Source: UPXZ01 sp049840795 (GTDB taxonomy: Bacteria > Bacteroidota > Bacteroidia > Bacteroidales > Paludibacteraceae). Taken from it: 64,000 nucleotides of DNA. Shown one piece after another: positions 44,285-53,207 of the stretch. The notes under the pieces are model-generated. The model did no database searches. It was not told the origin of the DNA and worked only from the letters and a program-made list of their open reading frames with translations. The stretch is from assembly GCA_049840795.1 (NCBI GenBank), contig JASGJK010000044.1:119125-183124 (forward strand). Direction: 5' to 3'. Each line of letters starts with the position of its first letter. The stretch's first letter is position 1. Position numbers and translations under genes: made by a program.

Positions 44285-44623
44285 ATGAAAAAAATATTGC
44301 TATTGATTGCTGTTGTCTTTGCAGGACTGGCTGCGGCTGCACAGGCAAAAACAGTTGATTCTGCTGCCGTCGCCAAACATAAGCAGGTGCAGAATCCTGC
44401 TGCCTGGGCCTGCCCCACCTGTTTTAAAATAACAAAAGAAGGCGGCCAGTGTGCAGACGATAAAACCGCCAAGGTACAGTTAGGAACTTATTATTGCCAG
44501 CACTGTGTAAAAGCAACCGGCAACAAGCCCGGCAAATGCAGCATGTGCGGCGGGGAAACTACACAGATGACCCGCAAACTCTGCGCGCAACATAATGCTG
44601 CACCTGCAAAAAAAGCAGCATAG
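44285..44623 (+). CDS. Small secreted cysteine-rich protein
   Basis: 112 residues with a signal peptide (about 1-21, ending AAAAQA). The mature part has three CxxC pairs, WACPTCFKI, YYCQHCVKA and GKCSMCGGE, plus single cysteines in GQCADD and KLCAQH, and His residues. The layout suggests a zinc- or heavy-metal-binding domain in the periplasm, or a rubredoxin-like knuckle fold. I do not recognise a named family. It has its own promoter and terminator and is monocistronic. Confidence 0.65.
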   Translation: MKKILLLIAVVFAGLAAAAQAKTVDSAAVAKHKQVQNPAAWACPTCFKITKEGGQCADDKTAKVQLGTYYCQHCVKATGNKPGKCSMCGGETTQMTRKLCAQHNAAPAKKAA

Positions 44624-44646
44624 TACAGTCTTTCTTGAAATAAGCA

Positions 44647-44670
44647 AACCCCGCCTGGTGCGGGGTTTTT
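44647..44670 (+). terminator. Intrinsic terminator after the Cys-rich protein
   Basis: AACCCCGC-CTGGT-GCGGGGTT (44647-44667) has an 8-base stem and runs into T5. It lies 23 bases after the stop. Confidence 0.85.
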
Positions 44671-45264
44671 CGTGTATACTTACCAGTAGGACAGCATCGC
44701 AATAGACCTCTACTGTTTTTCCAAAAACTGTAATGATATTTCCCACCAGGGGAAGGATGCCTTCCTTCATTGATGGTAAACAGCTGTCTCTCAGTGTGCC
44801 ACAATCTGGTACCATGATTGAAATAATCCTGTTATTAAAACCAACACACTATGCAGCAATTCGGAAAACTGTTACTACTGATATTTATAAAGCCGGTATA
44901 TGTACCGGTACATGTTAATAAAGGCCACCTGCCTCCGTTCGGAAAATCACTTGGCAGGTTCCGGTAAACAATTTTTTTTCGTACAGTTTGAGAACCCCTA
45001 ATCCCAGGGCCATGCTCTTGCAATAAGGGCTGGCCCTTTTGTGCAATGCAATATTTTGTGGTAGGAAAAACAAATGCACCTGAAGCGCACAGCAAGGAGC
45101 TGCTACTGAAGTCAAGTAGTACAAAGCCGAATAGGGTACTCTCTTCAACAGGCTGTATATTCCCGCCTGAATGACCTAGTCGGGCAAGCCCGCCTGAATG
45201 GCCAGTCGGGGTTTTCGGGCATGTTTTTTTAGTACTTTTTGAGACCCGGCTAACATAGCATGGA
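44671..45264. other. Non-coding gap with a two-copy tandem repeat
   Basis: About 590 bases without a supportable gene between the Cys-rich protein and the oxidoreductase. A unit CCCGCCTGAATG followed by a GTCGGG end occurs twice, at 45162-45184 and 45189-45210. CTACTGAAGTCAAGTAG near 45103-45119 is a small hairpin. Short open frames here have no family features. Confidence 0.4.
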
Positions 45265-46311
45265 TTATCCCCTGGCTGCTACCGATACAGAATGACTGCT
45301 ACCTAACGGTGCATGTAGAAACATATCAGCCAGGAGCTCATAGCTTCTGAAACGGTCTTCACGGCTTTCTGCAAACGTAGCGGCCATTATCTCTTGTACA
45401 TTCAACCCTTTGGCCAGTGCGGTAATTTTTTCTTTTACTATGTTAGGAGTGCCAATGATGGTACGCTCCCGGTTAAACAATACCCTTTGCCATTCTGCAG
45501 GAGAATAATTGTATTGACTGGCTGTTTCATAATCGGGTATCTCATCTACTTTTCCCTTTTCAAAACAGAGAAAGCGATAATCCATTACCGCCTGTGTGCG
45601 CGCAACCTTTTCCTCATCTTCCGAACAGAAAACAAAGACCCCTGCATTGACAACAGGAGCGGTCAATTGTGCTGAAGGTTTAAAACGCTGCCTGTACAAT
45701 GCAATGGCTTCGGCACCTCCCACAGGATTAATAAATTGCGCAAAACCCAGTGCCATACCTGTATGGGCTGCCAGGTAGGCACTTTCACCACTACTGGTCA
45801 GCATCCAGAGATGAGGCACTGTGTCGATACTTGGAATAGCCCTCACCTTGCCGTTGGCATTTCCTTCTCCCGGTGTCTCGTATAAAAAGCATTGCAGATC
45901 TGCTATCTGCTGTATATACATTTGAGGATCAAAATCATTGGATGGATTGAGCAGGCGTGCCGTCAACCGATCCCCGCCCGGGGCCCTGCCTATACCCAGG
46001 TCAATACGGTTAGGGTAAAGCGCTTCCAGCAAGCGAAAGTTCTCTGCCACTTTCAGGGTACTATGATTAGGAAGCATAATTCCACCGGAACCAATGCGGA
46101 TGGTATATGTAACCGCTGCCAGCCTTGCAATCATGATTTCCGGCGCAGCAGCGGCAAGGCTCAATGTATTATGATGTTCGCTTAGCCAGTATCTTGTATA
46201 ACCTGATTTTTCTGCCAGTTGCACCAACGCCACAGACTCCTGCAATGATTCAACGGCATTGCTTTTCCTGCGCACCGGCATCTGATCAAGAATGCTTAAT
46301 TGTAACGGCAT
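45265..46311 (-). CDS. LLM-class (luciferase-like) flavin-dependent oxidoreductase
   Basis: 348 residues of the bacterial-luciferase-like TIM-barrel family, in the MsnO8-type group: LSILDQMPVR at the start, GYTRYWLSEHHN, IRIGSGGIMLPNHSTLKVAE, RIDLGIGRAPGGDRLT. They use reduced FMN supplied by a separate reductase; natural substrates are mostly unknown. No flavin reductase is adjacent. It is monocistronic on the minus strand. Confidence 0.9.
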   Translation of the reverse strand: MPLQLSILDQMPVRRKSNAVESLQESVALVQLAEKSGYTRYWLSEHHNTLSLAAAAPEIMIARLAAVTYTIRIGSGGIMLPNHSTLKVAENFRLLEALYPNRIDLGIGRAPGGDRLTARLLNPSNDFDPQMYIQQIADLQCFLYETPGEGNANGKVRAIPSIDTVPHLWMLTSSGESAYLAAHTGMALGFAQFINPVGGAEAIALYRQRFKPSAQLTAPVVNAGVFVFCSEDEEKVARTQAVMDYRFLCFEKGKVDEIPDYETASQYNYSPAEWQRVLFNRERTIIGTPNIVKEKITALAKGLNVQEIMAATFAESREDRFRSYELLADMFLHAPLGSSHSVSVAARG

Positions 46312-46479
46312 ACAGTAGATAACAACAACACCTCATAAAAGTTGCATGTAATATTTTACGGAAACACATTATTCTTTTGAAGTCACCCGGGGCCATCGTT
46401 GTTCCAGTGTATCGCATAATGGCAAAAAATGTAATTTTATGGGAGGCCGTTTTCAATGGCTTGTTTAAACCTTATCATT

Positions 46480-47019
46480 ATGTCAAAAAAAATGCAGCCA
46501 TCAATGATGCCTGATGAATCATTGATGAGCAAAATTTATCTTATCAGGAATCAGAAAGTAATGTTGGACAAAGATCTTGCGGCGCTTTACCAGGTAGAGA
46601 CGAAAAGGCTAAACGAACAGGTGAAAAGAAACCTGCAGCGATTTCCGGAGGATTTTATGTTTCGCTTAAGCAAATGGGAGTTTGAGAACTTGAAGTCGCA
46701 AAATGCGACTTCAAGTTGGGGTGGAACAAGGAAATATCCGCTCGCATTTACCGAACAGGGAGTAGCGATGTTATCGAGCGTACTTAACAGCGAAACTGCT
46801 ATCCGGGTTAATATTCGTATTATTCGGGTATTTACAAAAATGCGTACGCTGCTGCTTACCCATAAAGACATTTTGCTACAGCTGGAAAAGATGGAGAAAA
46901 AAATGGCTGGTCACAGCACTGATATTGCCACTATTTTTGAATACCTGAAACAATTACTCAACCCACCTAATCCACCCCGCCCTAAAATTGGTTTCAGAAG
47001 AAGTAATGAAACAGATTAA
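46480..47019 (+). CDS. ORF6N domain protein
   Basis: 179 residues from ATG 46480. The N-terminal ORF6N DNA-binding-like domain is clear: IYLIRNQKVMLDKDLAALYQ, VETKRLNEQVKRNLQRFP, FRLSKWEFENL, YPLAFTEQGVAMLSSVL. A helical tail (HKDILLQLEKMEKKMAG) and a proline-rich end follow. The domain is of phage origin (KilA-N/ORF6N), but genes like this one are common as single loci in Bacteroidota, and no other phage gene is near. The coding region contains a perfect 13-bp inverted repeat at 46688-46716. Confidence 0.85.
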   Translation: MSKKMQPSMMPDESLMSKIYLIRNQKVMLDKDLAALYQVETKRLNEQVKRNLQRFPEDFMFRLSKWEFENLKSQNATSSWGGTRKYPLAFTEQGVAMLSSVLNSETAIRVNIRIIRVFTKMRTLLLTHKDILLQLEKMEKKMAGHSTDIATIFEYLKQLLNPPNPPRPKIGFRRSNETD

Positions 47020-47396
47020 AAAAATTATGCCTGCAGTAATATGATTGAATAACGGGCTGCAGCAAGGGCTCCCTCTTTAGATAAGCTTGTATTTCATCTT
47101 CCCGTTCCGGGAAAAAAAAATTCCTGTACCGGGAAAAAAATGGCCTTTTGGGCACTTCCCCCGTTTAAAATTTACTGGCACAGGGTTTGGAACTTCATTA
47201 TTGGTTTTTCATAGGATATTGGATTTAACACGGGACTGGATGTTTATCCTGGTCCCTTTTTTATTGTAGCTATTGTCTACAGCCATTGTCATATTGCAAA
47301 AATTTCCCTCACCATACTAACGATCATTAGTTATGGCCGAACCGGTTCTATAATCTTTGGTTGCAGTTTCATAATTCTTATGCAATTTTGCAACCG
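47020..47396. other. Non-coding gap upstream of the receptor-like gene
   Basis: About 377 bases with no supportable gene. Two A-run-tailed copies of a CCGGGAAAAAAA motif lie at about 47107-47148; a TAATCTTTGG block near 47350 may be part of the promoter of the following gene. Confidence 0.35.
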
Positions 47397-49892
47397 ATGC
47401 AAAAATCTTTCCACCCATACATTGCTATATTATCCCTGTTACTGGGGTATACATCAGCAGCCCAAACAAGACCTGCGGCCCCCAAAGGAACCATCTCCGG
47501 AAAAGTGCTGGATGCATTATCCAAAACGCCCATTGACTATGCCAGCATTTCTGTATTTACCATCTCAGGCAGCAAGCCGCTGAATGGGAGCACCACAGAT
47601 GGCAGGGGTATTTTCTCTATAAGCGGGCTGGATACGGGCACCTATCGTATTGTAGTAGATTTTATCGGGTACCTGCCCGATACATTAACAGCTACTGTCA
47701 AAACTCCTTCCATGATAGTACGGCTGGAAAATATCCTGCTCGCAAAAAAGGCTCAAACCCTGCAGGGAGTGGTAATAACTGCACAAAAACCGCTGATTGA
47801 AAACAAGATTGATAAAATGGTTTACAATGCGGAAAAAGACGTTACTGCGCAGGGCGGTGTGGCTACCGATCTGCTGAAGAAAATACCACAGGTATCTGTA
47901 GACGCAGATGGCAATGTGGAGCTGCAGGGAAATGCCAATATCCGTTTTCTTATTAATGGTAAGCCGTCCAGCATATTTGGCAATTCACTTAGCGAAGCGC
48001 TGCAATCCATACCGGCCAGTCAGATCAAGACCATTGAAGTGATTACCAGCCCGGGCGCCAAATATGACGCTGAAGGCACAGGCGGTATTATTAATATCGT
48101 TTTAAAAGATAGCCGTATCAGGGGTATTAATGGCAATATCAACCTGGCAGCCGGCAGCCGGCTCGAAAATGGCTCCCTTAACCTGCATGCCCGTCGTGGA
48201 CATTGGGGCGTAAATGCATTTGTAAACGGCAATGGCCAGGTGCCCTCCACCACCATCAAAAGCCTGGACAGGAGCTCCTATGATACCATTCAGCAAACGC
48301 ATACCGATCTGCTGCAGCATGGCAGCAGCCGCTTTCATCGTGCAGGCATGGCTACAGGAATAGGCGTTGAATGGGATATCAACAAACGCAATAACCTCTC
48401 CGGCAATTTTAGTTACGATTATTTTGGCAATGAAGGTACCGGCACCAATTATCAGCAATTGATCACAGAAAGCATTTCATCTCCGGGATCGGTGATATCA
48501 AATGTCAACAGCATTTTTGTGCCGGACAACCATTTCCGTGTCAAATCATACGACTACAGCCTTAACTATAAAAAAACCTTTGCCAGGGAAGAACAGGAAT
48601 TAACGGCGGGGATGAACAGCAGTTATGGCAACTCAAAACAGAATTATACCCAGGAGCAGTTTAATGCAGCCGGGGATACCGTATTTGCGGGCCTGCACAG
48701 CATTAACCCCGGCCGTGACCACAGTACAGAAATACAGATAGACTATACCCAGCCGCTAGCAACTAATATAAAACTGGAAACAGGCGCCAAAACAGTGTTG
48801 CGCGATATCCAAAGCGCTTCAGATGTGTTTTCTTATAAACTCGGAAACCCGGGCTATCATTATGACAGCACACAATCTAACGCCCTTCATTACAGGCGGC
48901 AGGTCTACGCTGCTTATGCTTCCCTCACATTCCCTATTGGTAAATGGCTGGAGGTAAAGTCGGGACTTCGGTATGAACGCACCCAAACACAGGCAGACTT
49001 CTCAAAAGCATCCAATGTAAGCATACCTGGTTATAACACAATCACTCCGTCTATACTCCTGGCACATCATTTTGGAGAAACCCAGACCCTAAAACTCAGT
49101 TATACCAGGCGTATACAACGGCCGGATTATTTTTTACTGAATCCTTTTGTGAACGCACTTGACCCTAAAAATATCAGCCATGGCAACCCTGAGCTGAAAC
49201 CGGAAAAAGGCGATAATGCTGAGCTGGGCTATAGCAAGAATTTTGAAAAAGGAGGTTCTCTCAACGCCAGCCTCTTTTACCGGAATTCTCACGATGATAT
49301 ACAACCGTATATTACTTATTACCCCAGCTTCAAGATAGGAGATTCCGTTTACACCAATGTATCTGTCAATACTTTTGAAAATATCGGCACTCAGCATGTA
49401 TTTGGCTTCAGCCTGTATGGTTCTGTACCGGTAGGCGAAAAGCTGACCCTTCGCAGCAATCTCTCCCTGTTTGACAAATATATCCTTAACCGCTTTGTAG
49501 AAAATAATAATGTCAGCAGCTTTAATTACCGGGTTAACCTCAATGCCAGCTACCAGGCCAGCAAGACACTGGTAGCCGAGTTTTTTGGCAACTTTAATTC
49601 ACCGCGCAACGAAGTGCAGGGAAAATACCCTTCTTTTACTTCGTATAATTTTGCTTTCAGAAAATTACTCTGGAATAAAAAAGGCAGTATAGGTTTTACT
49701 ACTACCAACCCTTTCAACAACTATGTAAAGCAGGAAACAGAAGTATACGGTCAGCAATTTGTGCTCAACAGCCTCCGGCAAATCCCCTTCCGGTCTTTCG
49801 GCATCAGCTTCAGCTATAAATTCGGCAAGCTGGAATTTAAAAAAGAAAACGAAGAGGAAGAAAACCATCCAGGCAACACAGAAACAAATTAA
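47397..49892 (+). CDS. TonB-dependent receptor-like outer-membrane beta-barrel protein
   Basis: 831 residues from ATG 47397, which gives a clean signal peptide (HPYIAILSLLLGYTSAAQ). Next come a carboxypeptidase-regulatory-like domain (KGTISGKVLDALSKTPIDYA, about 30-110), a plug-like part (GGVATDLLKKIPQVSVDADG, FLINGKPSSIFG, ASQIKTIEVITSPGAKYDAE) and a 14-20-strand barrel to the C-terminal ISFSYKFGKLEF, then an acidic tail. This is the OMP_b-brl_3 group. No SusD partner or sigma/anti-sigma pair is adjacent, so the cargo is unknown. Confidence 0.88.
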   Translation: MQKSFHPYIAILSLLLGYTSAAQTRPAAPKGTISGKVLDALSKTPIDYASISVFTISGSKPLNGSTTDGRGIFSISGLDTGTYRIVVDFIGYLPDTLTATVKTPSMIVRLENILLAKKAQTLQGVVITAQKPLIENKIDKMVYNAEKDVTAQGGVATDLLKKIPQVSVDADGNVELQGNANIRFLINGKPSSIFGNSLSEALQSIPASQIKTIEVITSPGAKYDAEGTGGIINIVLKDSRIRGINGNINLAAGSRLENGSLNLHARRGHWGVNAFVNGNGQVPSTTIKSLDRSSYDTIQQTHTDLLQHGSSRFHRAGMATGIGVEWDINKRNNLSGNFSYDYFGNEGTGTNYQQLITESISSPGSVISNVNSIFVPDNHFRVKSYDYSLNYKKTFAREEQELTAGMNSSYGNSKQNYTQEQFNAAGDTVFAGLHSINPGRDHSTEIQIDYTQPLATNIKLETGAKTVLRDIQSASDVFSYKLGNPGYHYDSTQSNALHYRRQVYAAYASLTFPIGKWLEVKSGLRYERTQTQADFSKASNVSIPGYNTITPSILLAHHFGETQTLKLSYTRRIQRPDYFLLNPFVNALDPKNISHGNPELKPEKGDNAELGYSKNFEKGGSLNASLFYRNSHDDIQPYITYYPSFKIGDSVYTNVSVNTFENIGTQHVFGFSLYGSVPVGEKLTLRSNLSLFDKYILNRFVENNNVSSFNYRVNLNASYQASKTLVAEFFGNFNSPRNEVQGKYPSFTSYNFAFRKLLWNKKGSIGFTTTNPFNNYVKQETEVYGQQFVLNSLRQIPFRSFGISFSYKFGKLEFKKENEEEENHPGNTETN

Positions 49893-49958
49893 TATCCTCC
49901 AAAGGCTATATGTGACAAATGTGACGGTAGCAACAACGCCCGGTAAACCCTGCAATAA

Positions 49959-50342
49959 TTACAGTTTTGTAAAAGTGAATTTTGTCAGGGTAGATGACAT
50001 AAACATGTACAACTGGTAACCCAGCAGTTCAAATGATTTGTTTTGTTCCTTCCAGGAAAAACTATCCAGATCCTTCAATCCGCCTCCATACATATCTACC
50101 TGTAACTTATTATTTACATAGCTATATTCCATCTCGGTATAATTTGCAAGGCCCGGGTTAAAAGACATATTAGCACGCAATATGTTTCTGCCTCCCTTGT
50201 TCATAAACCATAACGTATCGCCGGCAGCGACGCCTTTTACCCAGGTACCGTATAAAGCAGATTCAGGAGAATTATTGTTTTTTGAGCAGCCGGATCCCAG
50301 CAAAAGAATGCCACCCATCAGGCATATAAGAGAGCGTAGCAT
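49959..50342 (-). CDS. Hypothetical lipoprotein
   Basis: 127 residues from ATG 50342, chosen for its lipobox signal (G-S-G-C, after LICLMGGILLL). The body (ALYGTWVKGVAAGDTLWFMN) has the look of small Bacteroidota lipocalin-like lipoproteins. No family is recognised with certainty and no function can be given. It converges on the receptor-like gene; 66 bases separate the stops. Confidence 0.55.
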   Translation of the reverse strand: MLRSLICLMGGILLLGSGCSKNNNSPESALYGTWVKGVAAGDTLWFMNKGGRNILRANMSFNPGLANYTEMEYSYVNNKLQVDMYGGGLKDLDSFSWKEQNKSFELLGYQLYMFMSSTLTKFTFTKL

Positions 50343-50629
50343 AGCAGGTTTTTTGCAGATGACATGGCTGGCGTAACAAACGTTGCACCACCTGGGTGTT
50401 GAACTAAGGTGCCTGTTTGCCAGGAACAAAAGAATGTCTGAAAAAAGATTTTTCTACCTCCCTGGTAATGAATGTGCTGGCTAAACACCCGTCTGCCAGC
50501 CATTGATAATTTAGTAAAATGGTCTAGGGAAATGGATTCTTTCTACGCACAAAATCTCATTTAACCGAGCAGTGTCTTTTTGATTCTGTATATTTAACCA
50601 GCCTCCTTTCTCCATTTATATATTGTTGT

Positions 50630-51643
50630 ATGAAAAAAATCTTACTTGCCATTTTTCTCTGTTGGTTTACACCGCGGCTGTTGACGGCGCAGGATATGGT
50701 AAACAGCGCCAACGCATTTATCAATATGCTGGATCCAGCACAAAAAACAAAGGCGCTATACCCCTTTGATACTGCAGAACGGTTTCGTTTTATGTATGTA
50801 CCGCTGGAGGACCGCAAAGGAATTTCCATGAACGAGCTTACTGCTGCCCAGCAATCGGCTGCCATGGGCCTGTTGAAAGTATGCCTGGAAGAAAAAACCA
50901 TTGGCAAAATAAAAGCCATTATGCAGCTGGACAATATCCTCAAGGAGCTTGAACACCGCAAGCCCGAAGATCATTTCCGCGATCCCGGAAAATATTTTCT
51001 GACCATTTTTGGCATTCCATCCGCCAATACCATTTGGGGCTGGCGTTTTGAAGGGCACCACGTGGCTTTTCATTTTTCTGCTAATAAAAAAGAACTGGTG
51101 GCAGGCACTCCTTCTTTCCTGGGCTCCAACCCGGCCATCGTGCTGCAAGGATCGCAAAAAGGGGAAGAAGTGCTGAAAGAAGAAACCGATAAAGGATTTG
51201 CCCTGCTGCATGCACTTTCTGCCGGAGAATTACAAAAAGCGATTATAGATACCACAGCTCCGGGGGAAATTATTACCGGCGCCAGCAGAACAGCTATGAT
51301 AGCGCATCCGGCAGGTATACGTTACAGTGAGTTATCTCCCGCACATCAGCAGTTATTGCTTCAATTGCTGGGGCTATACATACACCGGTATACCAAATTG
51401 TTTGCAGAAAAGATGCTCCGGCAGATACAGGCGGCCGGCCTGGACAATCTTTGGTTTAGCTGGGCGGGCTATACAGAACATGTATTGGGCAAACCTTATT
51501 ATTATCGCATACAGGGCCCAACCCTGATTATAGAATACGACAATTCTCAAAATAATGCCAATCATATCCATACGGTCATTCGTGATCTCACCAATGATTT
51601 TGGCGGAGATTTGTTACTGCAACATTACCGGGAAAGTCATTAA
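50630..51643 (+). CDS. DUF3500 domain protein, exported
   Basis: 337 residues with a signal peptide (KKILLAIFLCWFTPRLLTAQ). The body fits DUF3500: ANAFINMLDPAQKTKALYPF, RFRFMYVPLEDRKGI, TIWGWRFEGHHVAFHFS, ISWAGYTEH-type region (FSWAGYTEHVLGKPYYYRIQ) and HIHTVIRDLTNDFG. The conserved His residues (GHHVAFH, HIHT) suggest a metal site, but no activity is established that I know of. It is monocistronic with a terminator after it. Confidence 0.82.
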   Translation: MKKILLAIFLCWFTPRLLTAQDMVNSANAFINMLDPAQKTKALYPFDTAERFRFMYVPLEDRKGISMNELTAAQQSAAMGLLKVCLEEKTIGKIKAIMQLDNILKELEHRKPEDHFRDPGKYFLTIFGIPSANTIWGWRFEGHHVAFHFSANKKELVAGTPSFLGSNPAIVLQGSQKGEEVLKEETDKGFALLHALSAGELQKAIIDTTAPGEIITGASRTAMIAHPAGIRYSELSPAHQQLLLQLLGLYIHRYTKLFAEKMLRQIQAAGLDNLWFSWAGYTEHVLGKPYYYRIQGPTLIIEYDNSQNNANHIHTVIRDLTNDFGGDLLLQHYRESH

Positions 51644-51689
51644 AAGAATCGTTTCCTGTCAGCATGATTACCGGCAGACGTAAAAACAA

Positions 51690-51715
51690 AAAACCCGGCT
51701 ATAAAACCGGGTTTT
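51690..51715. terminator. Bidirectional intrinsic terminator
   Basis: AAAACCCGG (51690-51698) pairs with CCGGGTTTT (51707-51715) around an 8-base loop, between the DUF3500 gene and the convergent minus-strand gene. Confidence 0.8.
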
Positions 51716-51769
51716 AAAATCTGAATGTGTTCCGGGAGGTATGCCCCATGCAATTATCAGGTTCTACAA

Positions 51770-52111
51770 TTACCAGGTTCTATTTTGTTGCTGATCTTTC
51801 GTTGACATGGTTGGAATTTTCTTTTCTGTCTTTTCAGGGTCATAAATGGGCGCATCTATTTCCGGTCCGGTGGTTGTTTTATCATTGCCTGGCCGGCTAT
51901 CACTCACAATCTTCTTTTCTTTTTTACGCTGATCATCCTTTTTATCATCCCATTCATGAGGCTTACCAATCCTGCCTTCGCTGTCTACTGAAACATTACT
52001 GTGGTCCTCACTATCTGTTACCAGCGGCGCATGCCCCTGCTGGTTTTTGCTTTTGGGTTGGCTATCACTTTTGACAGCGTTGTCCGGGTTTTTCTGTTGC
52101 TCTTTTTTCAT
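51770..52111 (-). CDS. Small hydrophilic hypothetical protein
   Basis: 113 residues, extremely rich in Lys, Asp, Gln and Ser, with no hydrophobic stretch and hence probably disordered and cytosolic. No family recognised. It is the next gene after the NHEJ polymerase on the same strand, 184 bases away. The coding case rests on a plain ATG start, codon use like its neighbours and the terminator after it. Confidence 0.5.
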   Translation of the reverse strand: MKKEQQKNPDNAVKSDSQPKSKNQQGHAPLVTDSEDHSNVSVDSEGRIGKPHEWDDKKDDQRKKEKKIVSDSRPGNDKTTTGPEIDAPIYDPEKTEKKIPTMSTKDQQQNRTW

Positions 52112-52295
52112 ATCGCTTCATTTAAATTAAGAAACAGGTTAACGCAATAATCAACCATCAAAATGATGCCGGGAAAATGAGCATTTTATTGCGTTGATTA
52201 AAGAGCGTTTATCGTTTACCAGTATATTCTTTCGCTCAAAATGCGTAATTTTTTCGGCTTGTTTGTGGAATGAATACCCCAAACTATTTAGATAA

Positions 52296-53207
52296 TCAGC
52301 CGAGCTTTTTGAGACAGGTTTTCATATTGATGCCTTTGCCCAGCACATCATTGAATACATCACCCAGCCGGCGGGCTCTTTTTTCCATATTGAAAATGGT
52401 GAATTGAGAGGGATGCAATCCTTTTTTTATTTCCTTCCATTGCAAAGGCGCCGATACCTGGGCACCGGCTACCGGCCGTACACTGTAAGCAGACGCTACT
52501 GTTTGCCCCCTGCTGTTTTGCAGGTAATCAATATAAATTTTATCGCCTCTTTTAGACAGGTTTCTTTCCAGGCTGGTAAAGCCCGGCAGTTGTTCATTTA
52601 CCCGGGTAGCAATAATTTCTCCAAAGCGCCGCACCTGCTCATATTCATACCTGGCATGGAGCGGTACAAATACATGTATGCCGGTAGCTCCTGACGTTTT
52701 ACAACAAAAAGCGGCTCCTGCGCTATTAAGTATTTCCCCGGTGGCATGGGCCGTTTCAATCACCTGCTCAAAGTTGTTCTTTACTGAAGGGTCAATATCG
52801 ATGATCAGATAATCAGGGTTATCAGGATTTTTAATGGTTGAATTCCAGGGATTCATTTCAATGCAACCCAGGTTGACAAGATACAATAAGGTTGCCTTGT
52901 CGTTGCAAACAGTATAATGAATTGTTTTGCCAGTAGATGAAGAAAAGACAGGCGTTGTCTTAATCCATGAAGGGAAGCCATCCCCCGCCTCTTTCTGGTA
53001 AAAGCCTTTATCTGCAATGCCATTGGGATTGCGCTTAAGTGATAAAGGGCGGTTTTTTAAATACGGCAATATAAACACTGACATCCTATCGTAATAATCA
53101 ATAAGCTGTCCCTTGGTAATTTTTTCTTTTGGCCAGTAGACCTTTTCTGTGTTACTGATCTGCAACACCCGGTTGCCTGCTTTGATTTGTTTGTTATGTG
53201 CAGTCAT
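52296..53207 (-). CDS. ligD: LigD-type polymerase/primase domain protein
   Basis: 303 residues covering the archaeo-eukaryotic primase-like polymerase domain of LigD alone: VYWPKEKITKGQLIDYYDRM at the start, the metal-binding DxD in LIIDIDPSVKN, and KRGDKIYIDYLQNSRGQTVA, SAYSVRPVAGAQVSAPLQW later. It fills or extends ends with ribo- or deoxynucleotides during end joining. It overlaps the ligase gene by four bases (ATGA), so the two halves of LigD are separate but coupled. Confidence 0.92.
   Translation of the reverse strand: MTAHNKQIKAGNRVLQISNTEKVYWPKEKITKGQLIDYYDRMSVFILPYLKNRPLSLKRNPNGIADKGFYQKEAGDGFPSWIKTTPVFSSSTGKTIHYTVCNDKATLLYLVNLGCIEMNPWNSTIKNPDNPDYLIIDIDPSVKNNFEQVIETAHATGEILNSAGAAFCCKTSGATGIHVFVPLHARYEYEQVRRFGEIIATRVNEQLPGFTSLERNLSKRGDKIYIDYLQNSRGQTVASAYSVRPVAGAQVSAPLQWKEIKKGLHPSQFTIFNMEKRARRLGDVFNDVLGKGINMKTCLKKLG

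Noticed and set aside
45162..45210. Two-copy CCCGCCTGAATG repeat as a regulatory array
   Set aside because: Only two copies, in a gap with no nearby plus-strand gene, and no symmetry; recorded only as a repeat.
46480..47019. ORF6N gene as sign of a prophage
   Set aside because: No integrase, capsid, terminase or tail gene is near; neighbours are ordinary chromosomal genes.
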